NCBI GenBank assembly: GCA_963778375.1
Contig: CAVZTX010000019.1
Location: forward strand, 1 to 64,000
Origin: CAVZTX01 sp963778375
GTDB lineage: Bacteria > Chloroflexota > Ktedonobacteria > Ktedonobacterales > Ktedonobacteraceae
DNA length: 64,000 nucleotides
Direction of reading: 5' to 3'
Positions 36,397 through 46,299 of the stretch are shown piece by piece. A model generated the notes under the pieces. The model was not told the DNA's origin. It saw nothing but the letters and a program-made list of their open reading frames with translations, and made no database searches. How positions within the stretch are numbered: position 1 is the stretch's first letter; each line of letters starts with the position of its first letter. The translations under genes and the position numbers were made by a program.

Positions 36397-36494
36397 ATTC
36401 ACTCCTTGACTCACATCCTTATAAGTAGGCATGCGTTGCTTAATAAAAATAACGCGAAAAGAGTAGTCCATGTGTACAAAGAGAATGCATGATG

Positions 36495-36539
36495 TAATAA
36501 AAAGAAACACCTGCTCACTTCATGAAGGAGCAGGTGTTT
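36495..36539 (-). terminator. Rho-independent terminator of hppA
   Basis: AAACACCTGCTC (36505-36516) and GAGCAGGTGTTT (36528-36539) form a 12-bp stem with an 11-base loop. On the reverse strand it is followed by CTTTTTATTA, and it begins 25 bases beyond the hppA stop. Confidence 0.9.
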
Positions 36540-36563
36540 CATGCCTTGTTAGATCAATCGAAT

Positions 36564-38826
36564 TTAAGGATGCAGCGCGATGTAGAGCGGTGCGAGCACG
36601 AGTGTAATCGTGCTAAGCAGCTTGATCAGCACGTGTAGCGACGGGCCAGCAGTATCCTTGAAGGGATCACCGACTGTATCGCCAACTACACCAGCCTTGT
36701 GTGGCTCGCTCTTCTTACCAAGAACAGTACCATTGGGGTCAAGACGATCAACCATTTCGCCCTCAGCATTGACACGTAAGTAACCAGCCTCGATATACTT
36801 CTTGGCATTGTCCCACGCGCCACCGCCATTGTTTAAGAAGAGTGCAAGCACGATACCGCCCATCGTGCCAACCATGAGCATGCCAGCCTCAGCCTCCGGG
36901 CCAAGAATGACGCCAACCGCGATGGGAGTGAGTACGGCTACCAATCCGGGGAGAATCATAGCACGTAGTGCTCCGCGAGTACTGATATCAACACAGCGTG
37001 CATAGTCAGGATCAACACGATCGGCAGGGTTTTCCGCCATAATCTTCGGATTGGCGCGGAACTGGCGACGTACCTCTTCAATCATACGCTTGGCAGCAGC
37101 ACCTACAGCACGGATCGCCAGCGCGCTGAAGAAGAAGATCAGCGTAATACCGATCAACGCAGCAATGAAGACCGAAATATCGGCTAGATCGACGCTGTAA
37201 ACGGCTAGATTGTGTTTGTAGCTGAAAAGGACATCCAAGTAGGCGCTGAAGAGCAGGAAGGCGGCAAGTGCAGCGGAGCCAATACCATAGCCCTTCGTCA
37301 AAGCCTTAGTGGTGTTACCTACGCCATCAAGTGCATCGGTAATGTCACGCACAGATTCGGCCTGGCCACCCATTTCTGTAATGCCACCCGCGTTATCGGT
37401 GATAGGACCAAATGTGTCCATAGCAAGAATATACGCGCAGCTCATCAGCATACCCATGGTAGCAACAGCGGTACCGAAAATGCCGCCTACACTGATAATG
37501 CCATGCGTGCCTAGATCGACCTGACTCCCAAGGAAGTACGAGAGGCCCAGCGCTCCGCTAATTGCCAGTACGGGGAGAGCAACACATTCGAACCCAACTG
37601 CGATACCTGTGATGATGGTTGTAGCAGGACCGGTCAGCGTGGCGGCTGCAATTTCACGCACGGGGCGCCATGTGCCAGCAGTATAGTACTGCGTAATGTA
37701 GACGAAAGCAATGCTCAGGAGGATACCCGTGGTACCTGCAAGACCGAACCAGATCCATCCTGGAAGTGCTCCTGTCGCGATAGGGGTGTTATTTGTATGT
37801 CTCGTAATGTTGAGTAAGCAGGTAACTACCCAGGAAGACGCCGATGACTGAGAAGAAGCATGTGATGAAGTAGCCAATATTGAGCTGGTTCATGGCAATT
37901 TCGCCAGGGTCGCGACCGGCAGCTTTATCAGGCTCAATCACGACAGAAGGGCGAATCCAGAGCAAACCGAGTGCAGAAGCGATTAAACCAAAGGCACGCA
38001 CAACGAGTGGGAAGAGGATCCAGCCTATTTGACCTGTAGCAGTATAAAGCGCGACGCCCAGGATCATGGCACCGATGTTCTCGGCGGCTGTTGACTCAAA
38101 GAGATCAGCACCACGGCCTGCACAGTCACCAACGTTGTCGCCAACGAGGTCCGCAATCACGGCTGGATTGCGTGGATCATCTTCAGGAATGCCAGCTTCT
38201 ACTTTACCCACAAGGTCTGCGCCTACATCGGCAGCTTTTGTATAAATACCACCACCGAGTTGCGCGAATAGGGCTACGAAACTAGCGCCAAAGCCAAAGC
38301 CAACGATAAGAGAGGGTGCCAGTGAAGGATTTGACAAGCCACCATAAATGGTAAAGACTGCAGACACGCCAAGTAGAGAAAGTGAAACCACCAGGAAACC
38401 AGAGACCGCGCCACCACGCAGAGAAACCATCAATGCCTCACCAAGACTGCGTGTAGCAGCACTGGCTGTTCGGCTGTTCGATTTCACCGCGACGTACATG
38501 CCTATATAGCCAGCGACACCGGAGCAGAATGCACCGATCAAGAAGGCGATCGAAGTGTGCCATGCTAGGCTAAACTTATCTCCCTGTCCGATCAATGCAA
38601 GCACTACGCCAACTAGAATGGCAGCAAAAACTGCGAGAATGGCAATTGTACGATATTGTCGATTGAGGAAAGCCATCGCGCCTTTAAAAATGGCATCAGC
38701 GACCTTCTGCATCGCAGGGGTACCAGTGTCTTTGCTCAAGACATACCTTGCAAGAAAGCCAGCAAATGCTACTGCGAGGAGTCCTACGATGAAAGGAATT
38801 AAAATAATGTTACTCACGATAGACAA
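36564..38826 (-). CDS. hppA: Membrane-bound proton-pumping pyrophosphatase, apparent single-base frameshift
   Basis: About 750 residues in two frames. The first part has GGGIYTKAADVGADLVGKVE and DDPRNPAVIADLVGDNVGDCAGRGADLF, the diphosphate- and Mg-binding signatures of M-PPases. The second contains GNTTKALTKG; Lys at that place is the mark of K+-independent, proton-pumping enzymes. The frames join if one base is skipped near 37800, in the poorly conserved loop QHYE...TNNTP, so an error or recoding is more likely than loss. The start is a TTG at 38826, directly behind a perfect AAGGAGG. A long leader with an attenuator-like hairpin lies upstream. Confidence 0.9.
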
Positions 38827-38894
38827 CGCCCTCCTTAGGCATTAAAAAGTTAAGCAAGCAGATCAACATTGACTGCAAAGATACATGCGCATCG

Positions 38895-38925
38895 AAAATT
38901 AAAAGGGTACCCATTAGGGGTATCC
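38895..38925 (-). promoter_or_regulatory. Attenuator-like hairpin in the hppA leader
   Basis: On the reverse strand GGATACCC and GGGTACCC pair (one mismatch) around a 5-base loop and are followed by TTTTAATTTT, a terminator shape about 70 bases before the hppA start codon. Upstream in the leader are GAGC-GGAA-GCTC, a stem with a GNRA-type loop, and CCTCTTATCAAAAGAGG. This layout is typical of riboswitch or attenuation control; it matches no ligand class that I recognise. Confidence 0.45.
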
Positions 38926-39007
38926 TTGCGGCAGAGCTTCCGCTCAAATCGAAATGCAGCAAAAAGTATCGCGTCCTCTTTTGATAAGAGGCGTTTAAGT
39001 CGAACCT

Positions 39008-39037
39008 AGTGTATCATAAGTGTTTGTGATATGACAA
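39008..39037 (-). promoter_or_regulatory. Candidate hppA promoter
   Basis: TTGTCA (39037-39032) and TACACT (39013-39008) on the reverse strand are 18 bases apart. Transcription from here gives a leader of roughly 175 bases carrying the hairpins at 38895-38990. Confidence 0.45.
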
Positions 39038-39129
39038 GTATATTTGGTAACAGAATTACCAAAGAAATACGCATTTGCACTTTGGAATACGCTTTCCATA
39101 CACAACAGGTGTTACACCTTGCACGGTTC

Positions 39130-40764
39130 CTATAAGAGCGAGGCGGCAAAGCGTGGAAGAAGTGGTACCAATTGTTTTTTGCGTGAGACAAGCCCCTCTA
39201 CAACGATCGAATGCCCATCAGATTCAAGCGGAACGCCCAGAACGTCTGCCACTGCGTGCTCTCCACCCCAGATCAATAAATGGCAACGCATGTTGATGAT
39301 ATCGACGATCATAAACAAGAACAGGCTATAGCCGCGCTCCTGTGAAAGTTGCTGCATCGTTGAGAGCAATTCCTTGCTGCGCTCTTCGATTGTCTCTGGA
39401 CTTGCGGTCTCAACTGTACCGATAGCGAACTTTGTATCGCGTACCGTGAACTCTTTGAAGTCGGAGGTGAGCAACTCTTGAGCGCTACGGTTGTTAAGAT
39501 CGGTGGCGGCGGCGGCAAAAAGTTCGTGGCCGAACTGCTCGATGTCTTCGTCTGCAATCTCAGCTAGTATGGCAGCAATACGTTCATCGCGTGTTGTGCA
39601 GGTGGGAGAGCGCAAGATCAGCGTATCATAGAGGAGTCCTGCTAACAACAATCCGGCAACCTCGCGTGGAACATCGACGCCTGCCTCAGCATACAGCCCG
39701 GCAATAATGGTACCTGTGCAGCCGACGGGATCGGCTCGAAACATAATTGGCTTGTTCGTATGTACATCAGCAATGCGATGGTGATCGATAATCCCCAGCA
39801 GTTCCGCGTCGTCGATGCCATCAACCGCCTGCGATTGCTCGTTATGATCGACGAGTATGACCTGTTTGGGTCGTGCATTGAGCAGGTCTGTACGTGAGAG
39901 ATATCCTACAAGCTTTCCTTCGGCGTCTACCACCGGCAGCGAACGACGGCGAGCGAGCGTATTTTGCACCTCGCTCATAAGGTCGTCCGGGTGACACGAA
40001 TCAAACTCACGATTCATGATGTCCTGTGTGCTGATGCTGAGGTTAATCAGGCGTACAGCAGTAAAGGTATGATGCCCAGTACTAATGACCAACACTCCCT
40101 GTTTTTGTGCTGCCGTCAATGTTCGTGCCGAAACTAGCAAATCCCCGGTGACAACTAGTGCCGCTGCCCCTTGCTCGATAGCTGTGAGCTGTGCATCCTC
40201 GCGGTCTCCCAACACAACCAGGCAACCTGGCTCAACATAATCGGCCATCGTCTCTGCCTGCATGGCTCCCACAATCACGCGATTCCCTAGCTTGCGTCGT
40301 CCCTCCACCAGTATGCGGCCTCGAAGAACCCGCACCAGGTTATCTCGCCGCAGTGGAATACGATTAACGGAGCGTGGATCAAGGTCATTAAAGAAGAGCT
40401 TCGCAAAATCCTCGGTGGCAATGATGCCACAGACTTTATTCTCCTCATCCACGACGGGCATCGAACGCCGGTTATGTTCTTGCAGGAGTTGACCAGCTTC
40501 GAGCAAAGGTTGGTCGATGTGTGCAGATGTTACGCCTCGCCGCATCACATCGCGTACGCGCAGGTAGACATCATCCACAACCTCTGGGGGTTCAACCGAA
40601 AAACGCTCGAGGGCAAAGCGCACCTCCGGCTTCAGTTCACCGTTGCGAGCAGCAATAGCTTGCGTCTCGCCCTGCGCTTGCAATAGCCGTGCATAGGCAT
40701 ATGCTGAGGCGATGGAGTCCATATCAGAGTTTTTGTGTCCTATTACGTAAATTGGCCGTGGCAT
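39130..40764 (-). CDS. CBS/DRTGG-domain manganese-dependent inorganic pyrophosphatase (DHH)
   Basis: 544 residues. The DHH family II PPase is split around regulatory domains: GHKNSDMDSIASAYAYA near residue 8, then CBS repeat 1 (VRDVMRRGVTSAHIDQPLLEAG), a DRTGG-like domain (residues 165-250), CBS repeat 2 (TQDIMNREFDSCHPDD), and the rest of the catalytic core with VDHNE, IIDHHRIAD (the DHH) and DPVGCTGTI, closing with a DHHA2 domain. CBS-PPases hydrolyse PPi in the cytoplasm and are inhibited or activated by AMP, ADP or diadenosine polyphosphates. ATG at 40764 with AAGGA upstream. It lies just upstream of hppA on the same strand: two PPi-consuming enzymes side by side. Confidence 0.92.
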   Translation of the reverse strand: MPRPIYVIGHKNSDMDSIASAYAYARLLQAQGETQAIAARNGELKPEVRFALERFSVEPPEVVDDVYLRVRDVMRRGVTSAHIDQPLLEAGQLLQEHNRRSMPVVDEENKVCGIIATEDFAKLFFNDLDPRSVNRIPLRRDNLVRVLRGRILVEGRRKLGNRVIVGAMQAETMADYVEPGCLVVLGDREDAQLTAIEQGAAALVVTGDLLVSARTLTAAQKQGVLVISTGHHTFTAVRLINLSISTQDIMNREFDSCHPDDLMSEVQNTLARRRSLPVVDAEGKLVGYLSRTDLLNARPKQVILVDHNEQSQAVDGIDDAELLGIIDHHRIADVHTNKPIMFRADPVGCTGTIIAGLYAEAGVDVPREVAGLLLAGLLYDTLILRSPTCTTRDERIAAILAEIADEDIEQFGHELFAAAATDLNNRSAQELLTSDFKEFTVRDTKFAIGTVETASPETIEERSKELLSTMQQLSQERGYSLFLFMIVDIINMRCHLLIWGGEHAVADVLGVPLESDGHSIVVEGLVSRKKQLVPLLPRFAASLL

Positions 40765-40826
40765 ACTACCGGTCCTTCGATGGTTTTCTCTCTTTATTAT
40801 GCGAGGATGGCCAAACAATGTCAAAC

Positions 40827-42608
40827 TCATTGTCTTCTGCTCAAAACTGCTAGCAATATTCCAATCACTAGTAGCGCAATCAGGAGGCCTATACCTATAA
40901 TCAAGATAAAAAATAACCCTAATGTTCCTGTTTTTCCAGCCGCTGCTATAGATTCCGGTGGAGTCGGCGTAATTGAAACTGTGCCTGTATCATTCCCAGT
41001 TGGCAGTATAACTAAGGGATTGGGCTGGGGATAGCCAGTTGCGTGATAACTTGAGAAGGGATTTGGGTAGCTAATTGCTGACTTCGTTACACTGATGGGT
41101 TTGCTAATGGTACGCTTTCCACCTGCCGATGAGGTAACAGTAAGGGTCAGTATAGAATTTCCTATAGCTGTATATGTATGGTTAACAGTAATGCCGTTAC
41201 CAATCGTACCATCGCCAAAATCCCAGGTGTAAGTTAAGGTACTACTGCTATTGTTTGGATCAAATGAGGTTTTGGCATCAATAGAAATACTCTTGCCAAT
41301 CTGCGTCTGCCCAATGTCGCTGATAGCTGCAATAGGATTGTTATCGGCACTTGCCTGACCCAGGACATCTGACTGATTGAGCATCCATGTAGTAAGCATT
41401 CCCGGCAGTGCCAGCGATAATTCGAGCGCCAGGGCCTTTTGTGAACTTCCATTTGCGAAGATGTTCATGAGTTGAATGGTGTCTTGCTTTTGGTCATAGG
41501 GATATGACCACGGTGGAGGGGGATGTTGTGTATCACGGTCGTAGTATGTTGCATTTCCTACAAAGGTAGCACAGGGTACTCCGGCCAGGGTAAAAGGAAT
41601 CTGATCACTGCCAACTCCACTGTCATCTTCTGGCTGAATATAGCTCAATTGATCTGAGGTAAAGATTGGCTGGGGGAAATCTACGCCATTGTTCCCATGA
41701 TAGGTGAGTGTTTGAAAGCCAAGCGCTTGAAACTGTTGGAAGACGGCGGGAAGAGCTTGCTGCATCAGCGCACGAAAGCGAGCAATCTGGTCGCGGCGCT
41801 GTTGTGGAAGTTTGCTTTGTTTTGAATACAGGTTGTTGTCTTTGAGCGGCGACAGTTCAATGTAGAACGGCAACAGCGGATTCACCATATCGCCTAGAAA
41901 GCGTAGTGGATAAGTGATGCCGGTCTGCTCTTCATTGAACATAGCCACAATATTCTGTACGTCTCCATTGACTGTACTATTCAAGTAATGAAACGAGCCA
42001 TAGAGGCCTTGTTCTTCAGCATCAAAGATCACGAAGCGAAGCGTTCGTGCTGGATAGACGTGGTGACTGCGCCAGTATTGCGCCATAGCCCTTGCGATAC
42101 CAAGCTCGATGGCGCAGCCGCTGCCATCATCGTTTGCCGATTGTGTTGATACAGCCTCTCCATCATAGTGGCAGCCGATAACCACCACCTGTTCAGGATA
42201 TACTACGCCTGGAACGCTTACCTCTACGTTAAAGGCGGGTACTACTGCAGGGCGTCCTTGCCAACCTGCTACTGGAAATAGATCGCGCCGTACCTGTGGC
42301 CCAAACCCCTGTAAATCATTGACAATCTCCTGAGACCAATAGGCAGCAAACTCATCATGCCCATTAACGCTTACTGGCAAGTTATTGTCATAACCTGCCT
42401 CCCGATGCTGAAAATGCGTCACCATATAAAAGAGCTGATCATAAACATAGCTTGGATCGACTGCTGGAAGATCTGCCGAAGCCACTCGCTGAGATGATGT
42501 GCTTTGTGTTCTTCCATGTGTTGCGCCTACCATATTCGCTGAAACAGGCAATAAGAAGCTGAGTATAAACAGAAACAAGCAGCAACCCCGTAGCATTCGG
42601 CGCGGCAT
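40827..42608 (-). CDS. Secreted membrane-anchored M28 peptidase with PKD domain
   Basis: 593 residues. Signal peptide at residues 8-25. Residues 50-430 are an M28 metallopeptidase with the two-Zn ligands visible: His in VIGCHYDGE, Asp in NDDGSGC, the Glu pair in FDAEEQG and a later Asp/His. Residues 440-510 are a PKD domain (DAKTSFDPNNSSSTLTYTWDFGDG). Residues 560-590 are a C-terminal membrane helix followed by basic SRRQ, so the enzyme is anchored outward at the surface. It should release N-terminal amino acids from peptides. GGAGG lies five bases before the ATG. Confidence 0.9.
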   Translation of the reverse strand: MPRRMLRGCCLFLFILSFLLPVSANMVGATHGRTQSTSSQRVASADLPAVDPSYVYDQLFYMVTHFQHREAGYDNNLPVSVNGHDEFAAYWSQEIVNDLQGFGPQVRRDLFPVAGWQGRPAVVPAFNVEVSVPGVVYPEQVVVIGCHYDGEAVSTQSANDDGSGCAIELGIARAMAQYWRSHHVYPARTLRFVIFDAEEQGLYGSFHYLNSTVNGDVQNIVAMFNEEQTGITYPLRFLGDMVNPLLPFYIELSPLKDNNLYSKQSKLPQQRRDQIARFRALMQQALPAVFQQFQALGFQTLTYHGNNGVDFPQPIFTSDQLSYIQPEDDSGVGSDQIPFTLAGVPCATFVGNATYYDRDTQHPPPPWSYPYDQKQDTIQLMNIFANGSSQKALALELSLALPGMLTTWMLNQSDVLGQASADNNPIAAISDIGQTQIGKSISIDAKTSFDPNNSSSTLTYTWDFGDGTIGNGITVNHTYTAIGNSILTLTVTSSAGGKRTISKPISVTKSAISYPNPFSSYHATGYPQPNPLVILPTGNDTGTVSITPTPPESIAAAGKTGTLGLFFILIIGIGLLIALLVIGILLAVLSRRQ

Positions 42609-42739
42609 ATGGCCTCCACTTCTTTTCGTTGTGTGGCAAAAAGATGTCTATGGAATATTCGTGCATTTGTGGGGATATCTCACAAGGTCTTGTTCTTGTT
42701 GAGCAGGTTGGTCTGCTGCCTTCGCGATCCCATCATTTC

Positions 42740-42765
42740 CGCCATTGTCGAAAACGACAATGGCG
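42740..42765. repeat. Perfect 11-bp hairpin in a divergent intergenic gap
   Basis: CGCCATTGTCG and CGACAATGGCG are separated by AAAA. It lies in the 369-base gap between the divergent M28 peptidase and TM/WD40 genes and has no T-tract on either strand, so it looks like an operator or structured leader and not a terminator. Nothing else was recognised in this gap. Confidence 0.5.
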
Positions 42766-42977
42766 ATTTACTGGAGTAAATTACAGTGTCAAAACGAACG
42801 TAGCGGCGCTTAAATCCCATCTTCTATACTTGCTAATGGGTTGCAGAGAAATGAGGGAAGCTTCAAGGGGATCTCTACCTTATCAGGGATACGAGGTACT
42901 TACTCGACCGCTTAACCCAATGTAATAGCAACCAATGGAGAACGATGAAAATACACAAAGCAAAAAGGAGCTTCATT

Positions 42978-43604
42978 ATGACACATACTTCTCGTACACA
43001 GCACGTCTTGTTTACCATCCTGCTGGAAACGATCCATCTTGGCTTGTGTGTGATTCTGCTCTCAACAAAACGAGGCTCTGCATCCGCTTTGTTGCTGCTT
43101 TTTCAGGCAGGCATGGTTTTCCTGCTGACTCAGATCACACAAAGCCCGGCAGTAGCTTTCACATTCTCGCTCTCTTTATTCATTGTCACGGTAGATGTGC
43201 TGAAACAACAGCGATTGATTCTGATGGCTAGCCTCGTGTATCTTTGCTGTCTCCTGCTCTATGCACTGACTATTGGCGCAAGCATCGACTGGCAGTTGCT
43301 CTGGAATGGTCTTGTATGTCAGCAGCCTGGACAGGGACAGTTTGGAGGACAATGCCAGGATATGCCGCGGCATCTTCATGCTCATACTCAACCTGTACGC
43401 GCGGTGGCTTGGTCTCGCGATGCACGTTTTCTGGCGACTGCTGGAGATGACAATAAGGTAACCATTTGGTATCCTGCGAAGAGCCAAACTCCACTGTTGA
43501 CTATGCAGCACCAAGCACCTGTAATGGCTCTGGCCTGGTCACCGAATGGCAGACAAGTGGCAACGGTTGCGGGAAATACGGTGACGATTTGGGAGTTGCA
43601 ATAA
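42978..43604 (+). CDS. Membrane protein with two WD40 repeats
   Basis: 208 residues from the ATG at 42978 (AAGGAG eight bases upstream). Residues 5-105 form four membrane helices. Residues 130-208 carry two WD40 repeats: HTQPVRAVAWSRDARFLATAGDDNKVTIWYP and QAPVMALAWSPNGRQVATVAGNTVTIWELQ. Two blades cannot close a propeller, so it must pair with another protein, oligomerise, or be the remains of a longer gene. No stop or frame error was found at its end. It converges on the prenyl synthase gene with one base between the stops. Confidence 0.6.
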   Translation: MTHTSRTQHVLFTILLETIHLGLCVILLSTKRGSASALLLLFQAGMVFLLTQITQSPAVAFTFSLSLFIVTVDVLKQQRLILMASLVYLCCLLLYALTIGASIDWQLLWNGLVCQQPGQGQFGGQCQDMPRHLHAHTQPVRAVAWSRDARFLATAGDDNKVTIWYPAKSQTPLLTMQHQAPVMALAWSPNGRQVATVAGNTVTIWELQ

Positions 43605-43605
43605 T

Positions 43606-44721
43606 CTAAATCCGAGCCGTCTCCTGCACAAAAAGCACTAACTGCTCCATGTCATTAAGTGCCTGCATCGCTATAGGATTATTGTTGCGAGGTACTTTTG
43701 CCAACGCTCCATGAGCTAATCGGCATTGCTCAGTCAGAAACTGGCGGCAGTACACTTGTGTTTCGGTACGTGCAAAGATTACCAAGATTTCTTTCATTTG
43801 GTCATTTGTGACAGCGGACTCCCCGGTATAGACCGAGCGCAAAAACTGCTGGTCACGCTCATTTGCATGTTCCAACGCATGTAGGATTGGCAGGCTCTTT
43901 TTGCGACGGTAGATATCACCCGCCACAGTCTTACCTGACTCTTCTGAGCTAGCCCATACACCGAGCAGGTCGTCTCGTACCTGAAAAGCTACGCCCATTG
44001 CATTACCGAAGCTGCTCAAGCTAGCAATCGTCTCCTCATCGAGTGTTCCTAGAAGCGCCCCCATCTGCGCTGCACACTCCATCAACGCCCCGGTTTTGCG
44101 ACGAATCATATCGATATACATTGAAACGGAGATGTCCTGGCGAGATTCAAAGCTGATATCGAGATGCTGGCCTTCCGAGAGCACGAGGCAGGCACGATCA
44201 AGCGCTGCTGCGGCGCGTACAGCAATGGTAGCATCTACTCCCTCGTCTACCACCCTCCACAGAGTCAAACGTGCAAGCGCAAACATCCCATCGCCTGTAT
44301 TGATCGCCTGTGGAATGCCCCACTGCTTCCACAGTGTTGCACGGTGATGCCGTTTCGCATCTCCATCTTCGATATCATCATAAATCAAAGTGAAATTATG
44401 CGTGAGTTCTATAGCCGCTGCTGCTGGTAAAGCACGGCGCAAATAGTCCGAACTGGCAGAAATGCCTTCCGCTCCGGCAGCTTCATACGCCAGCAGGAGC
44501 AATGTTGGACGCAGCAGCTTACCGGGATACCCCATCACTGGTAAGAAGTTTGCATCTACCCAGCCTAGATGGTATTGCATTTGGCCATAATAAGACTCGA
44601 TATCTGTCGCACCTGAGTGCATCGCATGGTCACTTGCCTGGGATACAGCACGGCGGAGTGCGGCTGCTATCTCTTTCTGATAGCGCTGAAGTGTCGATTG
44701 AATGGTAGGGGATAACGTCAT
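43606..44721 (-). CDS. Polyprenyl diphosphate synthase
   Basis: 371 residues. The first Asp-rich motif is LIYDDIEDGD near residue 115 (DDxxD); the second is QVRDDLLGVW near 255, the DDLLG variant usual in actinobacterial-type geranylgeranyl synthases; GKLLRPTLLLLAYEAAG near 70 and KTGALMECAAQMGA near 205 are the other family blocks. It extends isoprenoid chains from IPP; the chain length is uncertain, C20 to C25 from the small residues before the first motif being only a guess. The ATG at 44721 is used, since upstream frame overlaps the preceding gene. It lies 14 bases after the zinc-ribbon gene. Confidence 0.9.
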   Translation of the reverse strand: MTLSPTIQSTLQRYQKEIAAALRRAVSQASDHAMHSGATDIESYYGQMQYHLGWVDANFLPVMGYPGKLLRPTLLLLAYEAAGAEGISASSDYLRRALPAAAAIELTHNFTLIYDDIEDGDAKRHHRATLWKQWGIPQAINTGDGMFALARLTLWRVVDEGVDATIAVRAAAALDRACLVLSEGQHLDISFESRQDISVSMYIDMIRRKTGALMECAAQMGALLGTLDEETIASLSSFGNAMGVAFQVRDDLLGVWASSEESGKTVAGDIYRRKKSLPILHALEHANERDQQFLRSVYTGESAVTNDQMKEILVIFARTETQVYCRQFLTEQCRLAHGALAKVPRNNNPIAMQALNDMEQLVLFVQETARI

Positions 44722-44735
44722 GAAAAACAATTCCT

Positions 44736-45239
44736 CTAAGGATGCAAGTAGAAAAAGACGCCCGCAACCACCGTTCCGACTACAACAGCTCCACGCAATA
44801 ATCCCTTTAATCCTCCAAGGCGATAGATAGGTGAGCAGAGATCGCAATAACGAACGGTATACTGGTAGCGATGACCACGCAGGCCCTCACGGACAATAGA
44901 GACATTTTCCGTCTTGCGCTGCGTGTGCAGTTCGTCGCATATATGGCGACCACAGCCCTGGCAGCGGTACTGATCTATGAAATGCGAGGTGCGAGAAATA
45001 GACCATTGATCGGGATAAACCGGTGTACCACACACATAGCAGACCTGGGTTTGCGCCAACTTCATCTGCTTTTCAGCGCAAGGTGAATGTTGCTGCTTTG
45101 GAAAGTGCTCCTGGCAAAGCCCTCGATGGCAATCCGGGCAACGCCCAAGAGCCTCTTCATTACATTCCCGGCAGCGACGTGCCGAGTTTAAAGTGCTGGT
45201 AAGACGTTTTGTCTCGCCCGTGTTCTGGATATCTTGCAT
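44736..45239 (-). CDS. Cysteine-rich zinc-binding protein with C-terminal TM helix
   Basis: 167 residues. A B-box-like cluster (CRECNEEALGRCPDCHRGLCQEHF with a following CAEK) at residues 23-55 and a second ribbon (CYVCGTPVYPDQW...YRCQGCGRHICDELH) at 67-105, then YCDLC. These CxxC and CxxH pairs should bind two or three Zn ions. The C-terminus GGLKGLLRGAVVVGTVVAGVFFYLHP is a tail anchor. Function unknown; it likely shares a transcript with the prenyl synthase downstream. Confidence 0.7.
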   Translation of the reverse strand: MQDIQNTGETKRLTSTLNSARRCRECNEEALGRCPDCHRGLCQEHFPKQQHSPCAEKQMKLAQTQVCYVCGTPVYPDQWSISRTSHFIDQYRCQGCGRHICDELHTQRKTENVSIVREGLRGHRYQYTVRYCDLCSPIYRLGGLKGLLRGAVVVGTVVAGVFFYLHP

Positions 45240-45365
45240 AGTATTATTGTTCCCCCATAGGGCAATGGAGTAGTTTGAAGATAAGAGGTGTACCTATCTG
45301 TAGTATAGCACCAGGGTTTGCGGCCAGGCAACAAAAAAGATATGATGAACATAAGTTTTTGCTTA

Positions 45366-45395
45366 ATTGTCATCCTGAGCGCAACAAAGGATGAC
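45366..45395 (+). repeat. Dispersed repeat R1, copy 1
   Basis: ATTGTCATCCTGAGCGCAAC then AAAGGATGAC. It is 34 bases before the folP start. See the finding on R1. Confidence 0.75.
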
Positions 45396-45429
45396 ACTGT
45401 GAAGCAACTTAGCGGAAGGACGTTTCACA

Positions 45430-46299
45430 ATGGCATCATTGCCTGCTACCATCTGGGGGAATCACCGTCTGGACTGGGGACAACAAACCCATGTCATGGG
45501 TATCATTAATGTTACACCGGACTCATTCTCAGGAGATGGTCTGATGGAAGAGACGATGACGCAGGATGCTATCGTTACTCGTGCCGTCGAGCAAGCGCAA
45601 CAGTTTGTTGCAGAAGGGGCCGCACTCATCGATATTGGTGGCGAATCGACTCGCCCCAACTTCGCCCCGATTTCCATCGAGCAAGAGCTATCTCGTGTAT
45701 TACCTGTCATCCAGGCCTTGCGTACCACCTTGCCCTCAGAAGTAATCATCTCCATTGATACTTACAAAGCAGAGGTGGCAAAACAGGCATTGGATGCCGG
45801 GGCATCTGTCATCAACGATATCTGGGCCTTGCGTCGCGACCCGTATATGGCAACGCTGGCTGCTGAGCATGGGATCCCCGTCGTCTTAATGGCGAATATG
45901 CGCGGTTACCAGAAGCGCGACATAGTCAGCGACGTACTCCGTTTCCTGGCAAATAGTATTGATCTTGCTCTTGCGGCGGGAATTGCATGGGAACATATAA
46001 TTATTGATCCGGGGATTGGCTTTGGCACAACTCCTGAGGAAAACTTGACGCTCTTGCGCCGCCTGGGAGAACTGCAAGCGCTCGGTCGTCCCATCCTGCT
46101 CGGAGCATCACGTAAATCGACCATCGGCCGCGTGCTCGGTGGACTACCTCCCTCCGAACGCCTCGAAGGAACGGCGGCCACCGTAGCTCTTGGCATCGCG
46201 CAAGGAGCAGATATTGTGCGTGTACATGACGTACGTGAAATGATGCGCGTCGTCAAGATGAGTGATGCAGTTGTGCGAGGAGGAATGTCGTTTTCATGA
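45430..46299 (+). CDS. folP: Dihydropteroate synthase
   Basis: 289 residues. Signature 1 VMGIINVTPDSFSGDG near residue 23 and signature 2 ALIDIGGESTRPNF near 60 (with the Arg that binds the pterin diphosphate); VINDIWAL, DPGIGFGTTPEEN and LLGASRKSTIG are further DHPS marks. It joins para-aminobenzoate to the pterin diphosphate in folate synthesis. The stop overlaps the folC start (ATGA at 46296-46299), so both are coupled. Confidence 0.96.
   Translation: MASLPATIWGNHRLDWGQQTHVMGIINVTPDSFSGDGLMEETMTQDAIVTRAVEQAQQFVAEGAALIDIGGESTRPNFAPISIEQELSRVLPVIQALRTTLPSEVIISIDTYKAEVAKQALDAGASVINDIWALRRDPYMATLAAEHGIPVVLMANMRGYQKRDIVSDVLRFLANSIDLALAAGIAWEHIIIDPGIGFGTTPEENLTLLRRLGELQALGRPILLGASRKSTIGRVLGGLPPSERLEGTAATVALGIAQGADIVRVHDVREMMRVVKMSDAVVRGGMSFS

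Noticed and set aside
38091..38285. His/Gln-rich forward ORF
   Set aside because: Antisense of the hppA active-site region; codon artefact.
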